A stretch of 64,000 nucleotides of DNA from Paracoccus aminovorans (GTDB lineage Bacteria; Pseudomonadota; Alphaproteobacteria; Rhodobacterales; Rhodobacteraceae): contig NZ_LN832560.1 of NCBI RefSeq assembly GCF_900005615.1, positions 1-64,000 of the forward strand, in the 5' to 3' direction. The notes under the pieces were generated by a model. It did no database searches and had not been told where the DNA came from. It saw only the letters and a program-made list of their open reading frames with translations. Of the stretch, positions 8,071 through 16,850 are shown piece by piece. The translations under genes and the position numbers were made by a program. Position 1 is the stretch's first letter. Each line of letters starts with the position of its first letter.

Positions 8071-9447
8071 ATGTCGAAGGCTTTCATGGGCGTCCGGCTG
8101 CGCCGGCTGCGCGAGGAACGCGGCCTGACCCAGGCGGCGCTGGCGCGGACGCTGGGGATTTCGCCCAGCTATCTCAACCAGATCGAGCAGAACCAGCGCC
8201 CGCTGACCGTGCCGGTGCTGTTGAAGCTGAACGGCGCCTTCGGCCTGGACGTGCAGCTGTTCTCGGATGCGGAAGAGGCTCGGCTGATCGCGGACCTGCG
8301 CGCGGCGCTGGCCGATCAGGGCGCGCCGGCGGCGATGGCCGAGCTGCGCGAGCTGGCCGCCAACATGCCCGGGGTGGCACGGACGATCGTCGCCATGCAG
8401 GCACGGCTGCGCGAAACCTCGGAACGCGCCGACCTGCTGGTGGGCCGGCTGACCGAACCGCAAGCCGCGGCGCCGGCCGCCTTCGAGGCGGTGCGGGACT
8501 GGTTCTACGACCGCCGCAACCATGTGCCGGAACTGGAAACCCCGGCCGAGGCCATCGGCCTTGCCCTGCCGCCCGGCCGCATGGCCGCGGGGCTGATCGA
8601 CCGGCTGGCGGGCCGGCACGGCATCCGCATCGCGCTGGACGGCGACAGCCTGCGCCGCTTCGATGCCGGCGCGCGCATCCTGCATCTGGCGCCGCATCTG
8701 AACGAAGGCCAGCAGGCGTTCCAGATCGCGACGCAGCTGGCCTTTCTCGAACAGGGCGAGACCCTGGCCCGACTGTCCGAAGGTCCCGGCCTTGCCCCCG
8801 ACGCCCAGGCCCTGCTGCGCATCGGCCTGGCGAATTATTTCGCCGGGGCGCTGGTGCTGCCCTATGCCGCCTTCCTGCGCGAGGCCGAGGCCACGGCCTA
8901 TGACATCGACTTGATCGCGCGCCGCTTCGGCGTCGGGTTCGAGACCACCTGCCACCGGCTCTCGACCCTGCAGCGGCCCGAGGCGCGCGGCGTGCCGTTC
9001 TTCTTCATCCGCGTGGACCGGGCCGGGAACATCTCGAAGCGGCAATCGGCCACGGATTTCCACTTCTCGCGCATCGGTGGCACCTGCCCGCTGTGGAACG
9101 TCTATGAGGCTTTCAGCCGGCCGGGCGAGATCACCCGCCAGATCGCCCAGATGCCGGACGGGCGCAGCTACCTGTGGATCGCGCGCATGGTCAGCCACGG
9201 CCAGGGCGGTTTCGGGGCGCCGGTCAAGACCTTCGCGGTGGCGCTGGGATGCGACCTGGCCCATGCCGACCGGCTGGTCTATGCGCGCGGGCTGGACCTG
9301 AAGAACCCGGCGCTGGCGACGCGCATCGGTCCGGGCTGCAAGGTCTGCGAGCGTCCGGCCTGCCCGCAGCGCGCCTTTCCCATGGTCGGCCGGCCGCTGG
9401 CGGTCACCGCGACGGAAGCCCGCTTCGCCCCCTACAGCGGCGCCTAG
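8071..9447 (+). CDS. ScfR-type short-chain acyl-CoA regulator of the prp operon
   Basis: Transcription regulator of 458 residues. An XRE helix-turn-helix occupies residues 5-65 (RLRRLREERGLTQAALARTL, then SPSYLNQIEQNQRPLT). An IrrE/ImmA-like middle domain follows, and then a C-terminal DUF2083-type domain with VPFFFIRVDRAGNISKR, GGTCPLW and a terminal Cys cluster CKVCERPACPQ. The family senses short-chain acyl-CoA and controls propionate or acetate assimilation (RamB, PccR, MccR). It is divergent from the methylcitrate operon, which marks it as that operon's regulator. It is clearly a paralogue of the 478-residue regulator at 20994. Confidence 0.88.
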   Translation: MSKAFMGVRLRRLREERGLTQAALARTLGISPSYLNQIEQNQRPLTVPVLLKLNGAFGLDVQLFSDAEEARLIADLRAALADQGAPAAMAELRELAANMPGVARTIVAMQARLRETSERADLLVGRLTEPQAAAPAAFEAVRDWFYDRRNHVPELETPAEAIGLALPPGRMAAGLIDRLAGRHGIRIALDGDSLRRFDAGARILHLAPHLNEGQQAFQIATQLAFLEQGETLARLSEGPGLAPDAQALLRIGLANYFAGALVLPYAAFLREAEATAYDIDLIARRFGVGFETTCHRLSTLQRPEARGVPFFFIRVDRAGNISKRQSATDFHFSRIGGTCPLWNVYEAFSRPGEITRQIAQMPDGRSYLWIARMVSHGQGGFGAPVKTFAVALGCDLAHADRLVYARGLDLKNPALATRIGPGCKVCERPACPQRAFPMVGRPLAVTATEARFAPYSGA

Positions 9448-9502
9448 CGGACCGCTGAAACAGGGTGGACGCGGCGGCGCGTCAGAAAATCGGACCCGCA
9501 AC

Positions 9503-9526
9503 GGCCTGACAGGTCGATGTCAGGCC
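9503..9526. terminator. Strong hairpin between convergent genes
   Basis: GGCCTGACA and TGTCAGGCC form a perfect 9-bp stem with a 6-base loop. It lies between the ends of the ScfR-type regulator (+) and the btu operon (-). Neither side has a clean run of T, so it may be a weak bidirectional terminator or an RNA 3'-end stabiliser. Confidence 0.45.
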
Positions 9527-9579
9527 GATCTTCTCGGAAGCCGGAACCATTTTCGTCCCGGCACGCTCTCGGCAGGCTT

Positions 9580-10572
9580 TTAGTGCCCGGGCGCATCCTC
9601 GTCCGGCTCGGCCGTGTCGCGGTCGAATGCGGCGCGCCAGGCGGCCAGCGCGGGCGAGGGGCCGTCCCGGCGCTCGGCCTGGCGCAGGGCGACGCGCAGG
9701 GCGGTGCGGGCATGGCGGTCGTCGGGCGGCGGGAAATCCCCGGGCGCCACCCCCTCGGCCAGCGCCGCCCAGACCCGCGCCTTCAGCGCGTTGCGTCCGC
9801 CGTCGCCCCATTCGGCCAGCATCCGCTGGAAATCCGCGAAGGCTGCCGCGTCGAAATCGCGATCCGCGCCCATCGTGTCCATGACCGGGCTTTCGGGGTG
9901 CAGCCCGGCCACCGGCACCAGCCCGGGCGGGATCGGCGTATTGGCGGAATGGGTGCGCCGGCTGCGCAGCAGCTTGGGCAGCACATGCGTATGCGGCCCC
10001 GGGGGCGAGACGCCGCCGGTGTCCGGGCCGCCGATCTTCTGGAACACTTCGACGCGGCCGATGCCGGTCAGCGCCACCCGATGCGGATGCGCGGGCAGGA
10101 TCGCCGCCATGGCATGGCTCTCGAAAACCCCGCGGCCGCATTCGGCCCGCAGCGCCGCGATCAGCGCGGGATCGCTGGTCCTGACGCAGAAATCGACCTG
10201 CGGCTGGTCCAGGCCCAGGTCGAACAGCACCGCCTCGCGGTCCTGGTCGCGCAGCGCCCCCGTGTCGGGTCCCAGTTCGGTCAGCACGCTGCGGCGGGCC
10301 GTGCCGGTCTCGCCCTCGGGCAGGCACAGCGCCACGCCCTGCTGCCAGCGATGCGGGCGCGGGCTCAGCCCCTCCCAGGCGACGGGGCGGATCGCGGCGA
10401 TGTTCTCCAGCCGGATGCCGCCGCGCGCGGTGACGATGCCGCAGCCGGGCAGGGGCGTCGCGGCGGGATCGCCGGCGACATGGTGGAACTCGGCGATGGC
10501 CCCGAACGAGCCCATCGACCAGCCGGTGCCGGGGTTTCGCATCGCGTCGCGCAGGCGGTTTTCAAGCGTCAT
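9580..10572 (-). CDS. Hypothetical protein at the end of the cobalamin uptake operon (DUF6925-like)
   Basis: A 330-residue protein with no enzyme motif that I can identify. It has no signal peptide and no membrane segment, so it is probably cytosolic. Notable stretches are SFGAIAEFHH (about 21-30), the repeated Gly/Pro-rich GCGIVTARGGIRLENIAAIRP, SPPGPHTHVLPKLL in the middle, and an Arg/Ala-rich C-terminal half. The start ATG at 10572 overlaps the ATPase stop codon (ATGA), so it is translationally coupled to B12 import. I recall proteins of this type beside BtuFCD in related bacteria (DUF6925), but no function is known to me. Confidence 0.6.
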   Translation of the reverse strand: MTLENRLRDAMRNPGTGWSMGSFGAIAEFHHVAGDPAATPLPGCGIVTARGGIRLENIAAIRPVAWEGLSPRPHRWQQGVALCLPEGETGTARRSVLTELGPDTGALRDQDREAVLFDLGLDQPQVDFCVRTSDPALIAALRAECGRGVFESHAMAAILPAHPHRVALTGIGRVEVFQKIGGPDTGGVSPPGPHTHVLPKLLRSRRTHSANTPIPPGLVPVAGLHPESPVMDTMGADRDFDAAAFADFQRMLAEWGDGGRNALKARVWAALAEGVAPGDFPPPDDRHARTALRVALRQAERRDGPSPALAAWRAAFDRDTAEPDEDAPGH

Positions 10573-11324
10573 GTCGTCTCCGTGATCGTGTCCAGCAATT
10601 GCAGGATCGGCCCCTGCGGGCCATGCGCGACATGGGCCGTCACGCCGAAGCAGCGGCCCAGGTTTTCGTCCGTCAGCACCGTCTCGGGCGGGCCGTCGGC
10701 CATGATCCGGCCGCGCTGCAGCAGGATCAGCCGGCTGCAATGCCGGGCCGCCAGGCCAAGGTCGTGCAGCGAGGCCAGGACCGCCCGCCCCTCGTTTGCG
10801 AGCCCGCGGAACAGCCGCATGACGCCGATCTGCGCGGCCGGGTCCAGCCCGGCGATGGGCTCGTCCGCGACCAGCAGCGGGGTGTCCTGCGCCAGCGCCC
10901 GGGCCAGCAGCGCGCGGGCCTGCTCGCCGCCCGACAGCTGGGTGGCGGGGCGATGGCGCAGTTCTTGCAGCGACAGCGCGGCCAGCGCCGCCTCGACCGC
11001 GGCATGGTCCGCATCGCCCGCCGCGTCGGGATGGGCGACGCGCCCCAGCGCCACCAGGGTCTCGACCGTCACCGGCCAGGCGATCTCGCGTCCCTGCGGC
11101 ATGAAGGCGGCCGCGCGGGCGCGCTGCGCCGCCGGCAGCGCCGCCAGCGAATTGCGCCCCTCGGCCGGCAGCAGCCCCAGCGCGGTGCGCAGAAGCGTGG
11201 TCTTGCCGGCGCCGTTGGGACCCAGCAGGCCCACGAATTCGCCCGGCCCCACCGTCAGGTCGATGCCGTCGATCACCGCGCGGCCGTTGCGGCGGCAGGT
11301 CAGATTCGCAAGCTCCAGCCTCAT
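10569..11324 (-). CDS. btuD: Cobalamin ABC transporter ATPase BtuD
   Basis: Nucleotide-binding subunit of a type II importer, 251 residues. Walker A is GPNGAGKTT at about 35-43, the signature is LSGGEQARALLARALA near 130, Walker B is LLVADEPIAGLD, and the switch His is in SLHDLGLA. It overlaps btuC and the downstream hypothetical gene by four bases each. The FecCD-type importers for B12, haem and siderophores share this fold; the riboswitch and btuB upstream decide for cobalamin. Confidence 0.88.
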   Translation of the reverse strand: MRLELANLTCRRNGRAVIDGIDLTVGPGEFVGLLGPNGAGKTTLLRTALGLLPAEGRNSLAALPAAQRARAAAFMPQGREIAWPVTVETLVALGRVAHPDAAGDADHAAVEAALAALSLQELRHRPATQLSGGEQARALLARALAQDTPLLVADEPIAGLDPAAQIGVMRLFRGLANEGRAVLASLHDLGLAARHCSRLILLQRGRIMADGPPETVLTDENLGRCFGVTAHVAHGPQGPILQLLDTITETT

Positions 11325-12307
11325 GCCTGCCTCCGGGTCTTCAGGATCAGATGCAAGAACAGCGGCGCCCCGACCAGCGCGGTCAGCACGCCCAGCTTGA
11401 GGTCGCGGCCGGGCAGGATCAGCCGCACCGCGATATCCGCCGCCAGCACCATCGCCGCGCCGCCAAGCGCCGAGGCGGCCAGCAGCCGCGACGGCCGTGC
11501 GCCGACCGCACGGCGCAGCAGATGCGGCACCACCAGCCCGACGAAGCCGATGGCGCCCGCCACCGCCGTCGCACCCGCGATCAGGGCCGCGGTGCCCATG
11601 ACCAGCCGCAGCCGCAGCCAGCGCAGGTCGATCCCGCTGGACGCCGCCGCGTCCTCGCCCAGCGTCAGCGCGTCCAGCGCCCGGCCGGTCGTCAGCAGCA
11701 GCGCCGCGCCGGGCAGGATCAGCGCCGCCGCGATCCAGACATGCAGCATCGAGCGGTCGGCCAGCGATCCCATCATCCAGAACATGATCTCGTTCGCCGC
11801 GAACGGGTTGGGCGACAGGTTCAGCACCAGTGATGTCCCGGCCCCGGCCAGGGCGGAAATGGCGATGCCGGCCAGGATCAGCGCCAGCGCGCCGCCCCGC
11901 GGTCCGGCCAGCGCCAGCACCAGCAGCACCGACAGCGCCGCCCCGGCCAAAGCCGCCAGCGGCAGGCCCAGGGACCAGGCCGCCGCCAGCCCGGTCTGGA
12001 TCGCCAGCACCGCGCCCAGGCCCGCCGAGGACGAGGTCCCGATCAGCCCCGGCTCGGCCAGGGGGTTGCGCAGAAAGCCCTGCATCGCGGCCCCGGCCAG
12101 CCCCAGCGCCGCCCCGACCAGCAGGCCCAGGATGGCGCGGGGCAGGCGGATCTCGCGCATCACCAGCCCCAGCATGCCGTCGCCGCGGACCAGCGCGGCA
12201 AGGCTGTCGCCGATGCCCACGCCCGCCGGGCCGGTCAGCAGCGAGGCCAGGAACAGCGCCGCGGCCAACAGGCCCAGCAGCGCCAGCAGCAGCGCATAGC
12301 GGGTCAT
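11321..12307 (-). CDS. btuC: Cobalamin ABC transporter permease BtuC
   Basis: FecCD-family permease of 328 residues with about ten hydrophobic segments. It begins MTRYALLLALLGLL, and the family pattern RLPRAILGLLVGAALGLAGAAMQGFLRNPLAEPGLIGTS appears in pieces from residue 53, with the ATPase-coupling region around GAIGFVGLVVPHLLRR. The ATG at 12307 overlaps the btuF stop codon (ATGA). Its role is the membrane channel for periplasmic B12 delivered by the BtuF-like protein. Confidence 0.88.
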   Translation of the reverse strand: MTRYALLLALLGLLAAALFLASLLTGPAGVGIGDSLAALVRGDGMLGLVMREIRLPRAILGLLVGAALGLAGAAMQGFLRNPLAEPGLIGTSSSAGLGAVLAIQTGLAAAWSLGLPLAALAGAALSVLLVLALAGPRGGALALILAGIAISALAGAGTSLVLNLSPNPFAANEIMFWMMGSLADRSMLHVWIAAALILPGAALLLTTGRALDALTLGEDAAASSGIDLRWLRLRLVMGTAALIAGATAVAGAIGFVGLVVPHLLRRAVGARPSRLLAASALGGAAMVLAADIAVRLILPGRDLKLGVLTALVGAPLFLHLILKTRRQA

Positions 12308-13125
12308 GGCGCGAGCCCCCCGGCGGTGCGCAGGCTTTGCGCGGCGCGCAGGATGCGGGGGGTGCCGCAGACCCAGTCGGGGTCCGACATGACCACGAAA
12401 GGCGTGTCGCGCATGACGCTGCGCAGGGCCGGATGGTCCATCATGTCCTCGCCCCGGGAATGGCCGGGATAGCGCCGGCCCAGAATCAGCAGGTCGGGCT
12501 GCGACAGCAGCAGCGATTCCAGCGGCAGCGTGCCGCCGCCGGCCAGGCCCAGCTCGTCGGCGATATTGGCATGGCCGCCCAGGATCACGATCTGCCCGGC
12601 CAGGCTGTCGCTGCCCAGGGTATAGCCGTTCGCGGCATAGATCGCGGCGCGGGGGCGCGGCGCGGGCGCATCGTCCAGCCGCGCCAGATCGGCTTCGAAA
12701 CGGGCGATCAGCGCCTCGGCCTCGGCCTCGCGGCCCAGCACCTCGCCCATGCGGCGTATGTTGGCGCGGATGCCGGCGAGGTCGTCTTCGGGCTGGAACA
12801 CCGCCACCGGAACGCCGACCCGGCGCAGCAGGTCGACGGTGGCCGGCGTCGTCCAGGTCCCCGCCAGCACCAGGTCGGGCCGCAGCAGGAAGATCTCCTC
12901 GGCCAGCCCGTGGTTGAGGGGCAGCCCCGCCGCCGCCTCGGGCATCGCCGAAGAGGCCGGGTCCCGCGCCAGATACGAGACCGAGACCAACTGCCCCGGC
13001 GCCGCCAGCATCATCGCCAGCTGGTCGGTGCACAGGTTCACGGAAACGACCCGGCGCGGCGCGTCGGCCGCGACGGGCAGGGCAAGGCAGGCCAGCCAGC
13101 CCGCCAGAAGCCAGCGGATCACCAT
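12304..13125 (-). CDS. btuF: Periplasmic cobalamin-binding protein BtuF
   Basis: Solute-binding protein of the TroA/BtuF class, 273 residues. A Sec signal peptide is visible (MVIRWLLAGWLACLALPVAADA, cleavage near residue 21). The mature part starts with the family pattern RRVVSVNLCTDQLAMML and contains PDLVLAGTWTT and a long central helix. It overlaps btuB by 7 bp and btuC by 4 bp. It captures B12 released by BtuB and presents it to BtuCD. Confidence 0.87.
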   Translation of the reverse strand: MVIRWLLAGWLACLALPVAADAPRRVVSVNLCTDQLAMMLAAPGQLVSVSYLARDPASSAMPEAAAGLPLNHGLAEEIFLLRPDLVLAGTWTTPATVDLLRRVGVPVAVFQPEDDLAGIRANIRRMGEVLGREAEAEALIARFEADLARLDDAPAPRPRAAIYAANGYTLGSDSLAGQIVILGGHANIADELGLAGGGTLPLESLLLSQPDLLILGRRYPGHSRGEDMMDHPALRSVMRDTPFVVMSDPDWVCGTPRILRAAQSLRTAGGLAP

Positions 13126-14990
13126 CGCGCCTGCAATCCGGCATAAGCGGTCCGCCCCTGCGAGGCATAGCCCCAGACGTCGGAATATTCCTTGTCGAAC
13201 AGGTTCGTCACCCGGCCGGTCACCCGGACGTTCCGGGTCAGATCATAGCCGGCGGCCAGGTTCACGACCGTATAGGCGGGCAGTTCCGCCGTTGCATAAT
13301 CGCCGAAGAACCGGCTGTCGTAATTGCCCGCGACCCGGCGGACATCGGCGGTGACCGAACCGCGCCCGTCCAGGAAGGCCAGCGTCGCCGCCAGGCCCAG
13401 TTCGTGCCGCGGCCGGCGCACCTCGACCGAGCCGTCGGGGTTCTTGGCGTCCAGGTAGGTATAGTTCAGCGCCAGGTCCAGCGTCTGGGTGGCGCGGATC
13501 CGCGCCGTCAGCTCGACGCCTTCGCGCGGGCTTTTGCCGGGCTGATTCTCATAACTCGCCCGACCGTCCGGGGCGGCGCCATAGACATAGGCGATCTCGT
13601 CCTCAAGCTTTTCCTTGAACCAGGTCAGGTCGACGGTGCCGCGGTCGTCGGGCAGCTGGAACTCGACGCCCAGGTCGAAGCCGCGGTTCTTTTCCGGCTT
13701 CAGAGAGGGATTGCCGCGGGTATAGGTGTCATCGGCGTAAAGCTCGTAATAGGACGGGTTCACCAGCCCCGCGCCGGCCGAGGCATGCAGCCGATAGGGC
13801 TGGTCCGGCACCTGCCAGGACAGGCCCAGGTTCCAGCTGGTGAAATCCTCGAACACCTTGTTGTCGTCGCGGCGCAGGCCCGCCTGCAGATCCAGCCCGT
13901 TGTCCAGGAAGCCGCGGTATTCCAGCGCCACCGAGGTCATCTCGCGGTCGTAATCCGGGGCGGCGGAGGATTCGTCCTTCTGCTTCTCGGCCAGCAGGCC
14001 GAGGATATGCGCCGATTCCGTCACCGCCCGGCCGTCCAGACCGAAGCTGCCGCGGTATTTCAGCTTGCGCGTCTTGCCGGTGGTCCAGGCGCCGCCGTTG
14101 CTGCTCTGCTTGAACACGGTGTCCTGATATTCCAGCCGATGCGTCAGCCGGCCGTCGAGGCTGGAAAACTCGGCCCAAAGCGCGCCCTGGAACTCGTCGC
14201 GCTTGCTGTAGAGCGCGGGGTCGTCCACGACATAGTCGTCGGCCGTGGTCGCCAGATAGTTGAGCGCGTCGTAATCGTATTTTTCCCAGGACCGGCGCAA
14301 CGTGGTGCCCAGCCGCAGGTCGTCGGTGGCCTGCAGCCAGCCCGAGGCGCCGATGGTCTTGCGGATGATGCCGTCCTTTTCGCCGCCGTCGCCCGACTGG
14401 TCATAGCCGTGGTCGTCGCGGGCCGACAGGTTCAGCGCCAGCCCGCCCCGCGCGCCGTTGCGGCTGACATAGGCCGAGGCCGCGGCGCCGTTGCCCGCCT
14501 CGACCGCGCCGCCGTATTCCAACCCCTCGCCGCCCTTGCGGGTGATGATGTTGATCACCCCGGCCGAGGCGTTCGAGCCGTAATAGACCGATTGCGGCCC
14601 GCGCAGCACCTCGATGCGCTCGATGTTCGCGGTCTCCAGCCCGGTCAGGATATATTCGTCGCCGCCGCCCACGGCCTCGATGCCGTCGATCAGGATCAGC
14701 GTGTGGTTGCCCTCGCCGCCCCGGATGCGGACCTGGGTGAAGGTCGAGCCGGTGGCCGAAACCGCGATGCCGGGCACGGCGCGCAGCGCGTCCTGGACCG
14801 TGGCGATGCCGCGCTGCTCGATTTCCTCGGCGGTCAGCACCGTATGGGCGCGGCCGTAGGCGTCGCTCGCGATGGGCGAGAAGCCCGCCGACAGGATGAC
14901 CGGATCGAGCGTGACGGCATCCTGCGCCAGCGCGAGACCCGGCGAAACCGCCGCTGCCAGGGCCAGAAGAGAGGCTTGGGTTCGGATCAT
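13119..14990 (-). CDS. btuB: TonB-dependent outer-membrane cobalamin receptor BtuB
   Basis: Beta-barrel receptor of 623 residues. The signal peptide ends near LALAQDA. A TonB-box-like stretch (TLDPVILSAG) is followed by the plug domain, with VQDALRAVPGIAVSATG, VRIRGGEGNHTLILIDGI and RIEVLRGPQSVYYGSNASAGVINIITR. It ends in the aromatic C terminus LQARW needed for barrel insertion. The length suits BtuB (about 600). The cobalamin riboswitch 150 bp upstream supports B12 as substrate, and it is the first gene of btuBFCD. Confidence 0.92.
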   Translation of the reverse strand: MIRTQASLLALAAAVSPGLALAQDAVTLDPVILSAGFSPIASDAYGRAHTVLTAEEIEQRGIATVQDALRAVPGIAVSATGSTFTQVRIRGGEGNHTLILIDGIEAVGGGDEYILTGLETANIERIEVLRGPQSVYYGSNASAGVINIITRKGGEGLEYGGAVEAGNGAAASAYVSRNGARGGLALNLSARDDHGYDQSGDGGEKDGIIRKTIGASGWLQATDDLRLGTTLRRSWEKYDYDALNYLATTADDYVVDDPALYSKRDEFQGALWAEFSSLDGRLTHRLEYQDTVFKQSSNGGAWTTGKTRKLKYRGSFGLDGRAVTESAHILGLLAEKQKDESSAAPDYDREMTSVALEYRGFLDNGLDLQAGLRRDDNKVFEDFTSWNLGLSWQVPDQPYRLHASAGAGLVNPSYYELYADDTYTRGNPSLKPEKNRGFDLGVEFQLPDDRGTVDLTWFKEKLEDEIAYVYGAAPDGRASYENQPGKSPREGVELTARIRATQTLDLALNYTYLDAKNPDGSVEVRRPRHELGLAATLAFLDGRGSVTADVRRVAGNYDSRFFGDYATAELPAYTVVNLAAGYDLTRNVRVTGRVTNLFDKEYSDVWGYASQGRTAYAGLQARW

Positions 14991-15134
14991 GCCTTGACCT
15001 TTCCAACGCAGGCCGCGGCCTGCGAATTGCAGAGTTGCCCCGTGGAAAGGACCGACGGTCCCCGCCCCAGGACGGTGATCGTCACCTCTGCGGAATGGCC
15101 GCTTTCCATGCGCGCCCCGCGCCGGAAATGGGTG

Positions 15135-15312
15135 AACGCCGCGGCAGGTCTCCTGGCTGGCGGATCATCGCTCGGGTCTGCCTTCCCGGGGTTTGCGCCC
15201 CAGTGGCATCCTTGACCGTCGCTCACCGCTTACAGTTGCGGGGGCAGCTCCGGATTGGCCCCAAAGGGGCGCACCGGATTCCCTTTTCACCCGCCGGAAT
15301 CGGCGGGAACCG
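15135..15312 (-). promoter_or_regulatory. Cobalamin riboswitch upstream of btuB
   Basis: Read on the minus strand, the leader has the B12-box AGCCAGGAGACCTGCC (15143-15158), a GGGAAGG stretch, GATGCCACTG and a 5' GGGAATCCGGTGCG, in the proper order for an adenosylcobalamin riboswitch. The 5' boundary is set roughly at the GGCGGG/CCCGCC pairing near 15295-15307. It would shut off btuB and the transport genes when B12 is plentiful. The following 15313-15547 shows no gene that I recognise. Confidence 0.9.
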
Positions 15313-15547
15313 AAGCAGGATCGAATTGGCGCACGGAAGCGTGAGCTGTCAATAGGCATCGGCGTCGCGCAAACGTCGCACCCGGGCCCCGCGTTTGACG
15401 CCGGCGCGGCGGGGCGCAATGCGGATTCCGCCGGGGCCGTGCCTGCCAGGTCAGCGACTTCGCCGCCGGGATGCCGATGCGATGGCCGAAGAAGATCCTC
15501 GGGAGCGGCCAAGGCTGGAGGCTGCCGCCGATCTTGCCAGCGCCCAT

Positions 15548-15577
15548 GCGAAAGGCGCCGGCGAACCGGCGCCTCGG
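15548..15577 (-). terminator. Rho-independent terminator of cbtBA
   Basis: GGCGCCGG and CCGGCGCC form an 8-bp stem with a 4-base loop (15554-15573). On the minus strand it is followed by TTTCG. It lies about 20 bp after the cbtA stop codon. Confidence 0.7.
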
Positions 15578-15595
15578 GCCTTTCCGTCTGCGGGA

Positions 15596-16417
15596 TCAGG
15601 CCAGCCGCTGCCGCAAGCCCGGATCGCGGGCCAGCGTCCGCTGCACCAGCTGGCCGAAGATCAGGCCGATCCCGGCCCAGAGCACGGCCTCGACCACCAG
15701 GGACACGGTGCGGAATTGCCACAGCAGATCGCCGGGGAAGGTCGCCGGAACCTCGTTGATCGCCGGCAACACATGGCCCGCGATCGTGACCAGCGCCAGA
15801 TAGACCACCCCGCCCAGGATGCCCCAGCGCCAGCGGTCGCTGCCGCTGCGGGCGACCGCGACCGAAACCGCCAGCGCCACCAGCGACAGCACCATCATGG
15901 CAAAGAAGACCTGCGTGCGCAGGCCGATGGTCTCGCCATGGCCGACGGCCGGCGGGTTGGCCGGGTATTTCAGGAAGGGCACCAGCACCACCGCGACATA
16001 GCCAAGCGCCGCCATGACCGCCGCCGTGCCCGCCGCGCTCAGATGCGAAAAGCGCCCCTGGACAAAGGCGAAGGCCAGCGCGAACAGCCCGCCCAGCCCG
16101 GCGCCGAAGACCGCCATGCCGGTCAAGAGGCCCAGCCCGGCCTGGGTCTCGCGGCTGAAGCCTTCCTCGTCGCCATGCGAATGCGAATGCCCGGCCGGCT
16201 CGGCCTCGGCGGCGCTGTCCGCGGTCACCGTGCCCGCGGCGGCGTCATGGCTGTGTTCCGCGTCGTGCCCGGCGGGGGCCTCGGCTTCCGAGCCCGCCTC
16301 CTCGATGGCGATGGCGGCGGCCACCGGCGGCTCGCCCCAGACCTTGCCGACGCCGAAGGCCAGCACACCCGCGATCAGCCCGGCGATCATGCCGAGCAGC
16401 AAGTAACGTCCTGTCAT
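15596..16417 (-). CDS. cbtA: CbtA, putative cobalt transporter subunit
   Basis: Membrane protein of 273 residues from the ATG at 16417. It starts MTGRYLLLGMIAGLIAGVLAFG and has about five to six hydrophobic segments. Two His-rich stretches between the first segments (GHDAEHSHD and GHSHSHGDEE) are suitable for binding a divalent metal. CbtA is known as a predicted B12-regulated cobalt uptake component that works with the small CbtB. The gene lies 10 bp after cbtB and shares its riboswitch. The cobalt assignment rests on family and regulation. Confidence 0.85.
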   Translation of the reverse strand: MTGRYLLLGMIAGLIAGVLAFGVGKVWGEPPVAAAIAIEEAGSEAEAPAGHDAEHSHDAAAGTVTADSAAEAEPAGHSHSHGDEEGFSRETQAGLGLLTGMAVFGAGLGGLFALAFAFVQGRFSHLSAAGTAAVMAALGYVAVVLVPFLKYPANPPAVGHGETIGLRTQVFFAMMVLSLVALAVSVAVARSGSDRWRWGILGGVVYLALVTIAGHVLPAINEVPATFPGDLLWQFRTVSLVVEAVLWAGIGLIFGQLVQRTLARDPGLRQRLA

Positions 16418-16427
16418 GTCCGCTTCC

Positions 16428-16637
16428 TCAGTGGCAGGGGAAGCCGAGCAGGTGCCGGGCGTCATGCACGAATTCATGCACGTTGGTGCCGTCGAACAGC
16501 GCGACCGCGCCTTGCTCGGTGCTGACGAAATACAGCGCCAGCAGCATGACCAGGCCGGCAAAGATCGCCCAGGGCGCCCATTCGCCCAAGGGAATCGGGG
16601 CGCTGCGACTGTCGGGGGCGGCGTGGGTATAGGCCAT
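16428..16637 (-). CDS. cbtB: CbtB, small cobalt transporter subunit
   Basis: A 69-residue protein with one membrane helix (WAIFAGLVMLLALYFVST). After it comes the His-containing C terminus with NVHEFVHDARHLLGFPCH, the conserved CbtB metal-binding end. The ribosome site AAGGAG lies just upstream of the ATG at 16637. It directly follows a cobalamin riboswitch and precedes cbtA. Confidence 0.88.
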   Translation of the reverse strand: MAYTHAAPDSRSAPIPLGEWAPWAIFAGLVMLLALYFVSTEQGAVALFDGTNVHEFVHDARHLLGFPCH

Positions 16638-16669
16638 CGGAAATCTCCTTCGGATACGCGTCCATCTGG

Positions 16670-16770
16670 GGTGTCACATGCTCCGCCTCCGGGTCTGACT
16701 TCCGCCCTTGCTGCGGGCGGTTACAGTGGCGCGACCGTGCCGGAATTCCACCGGCTTCCTTCTGCGGAAC
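16670..16770 (-). promoter_or_regulatory. Second cobalamin riboswitch, upstream of cbtB
   Basis: On the minus strand the leader reads GAAGCCGGTG, GAATTCCGGCACGG, CGCCACTGTAA, then a hairpin and GAAGTCAGACCC. These are the core elements of a cobalamin riboswitch. The classic AGCCAGGAGACCTGCC box seen before btuB is missing, so this is the shorter variant often found before cbtAB. It ends about 35 bp before the cbtB start codon. Confidence 0.82.
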
Positions 16771-16850
16771 AATGTCCGGGACGCTGCGCCCGCGGCGAAC
16801 GAATGTCAAAGCAAACTTGCGGTTTCAGGACGTTTGGCCGATTTTGCCGC

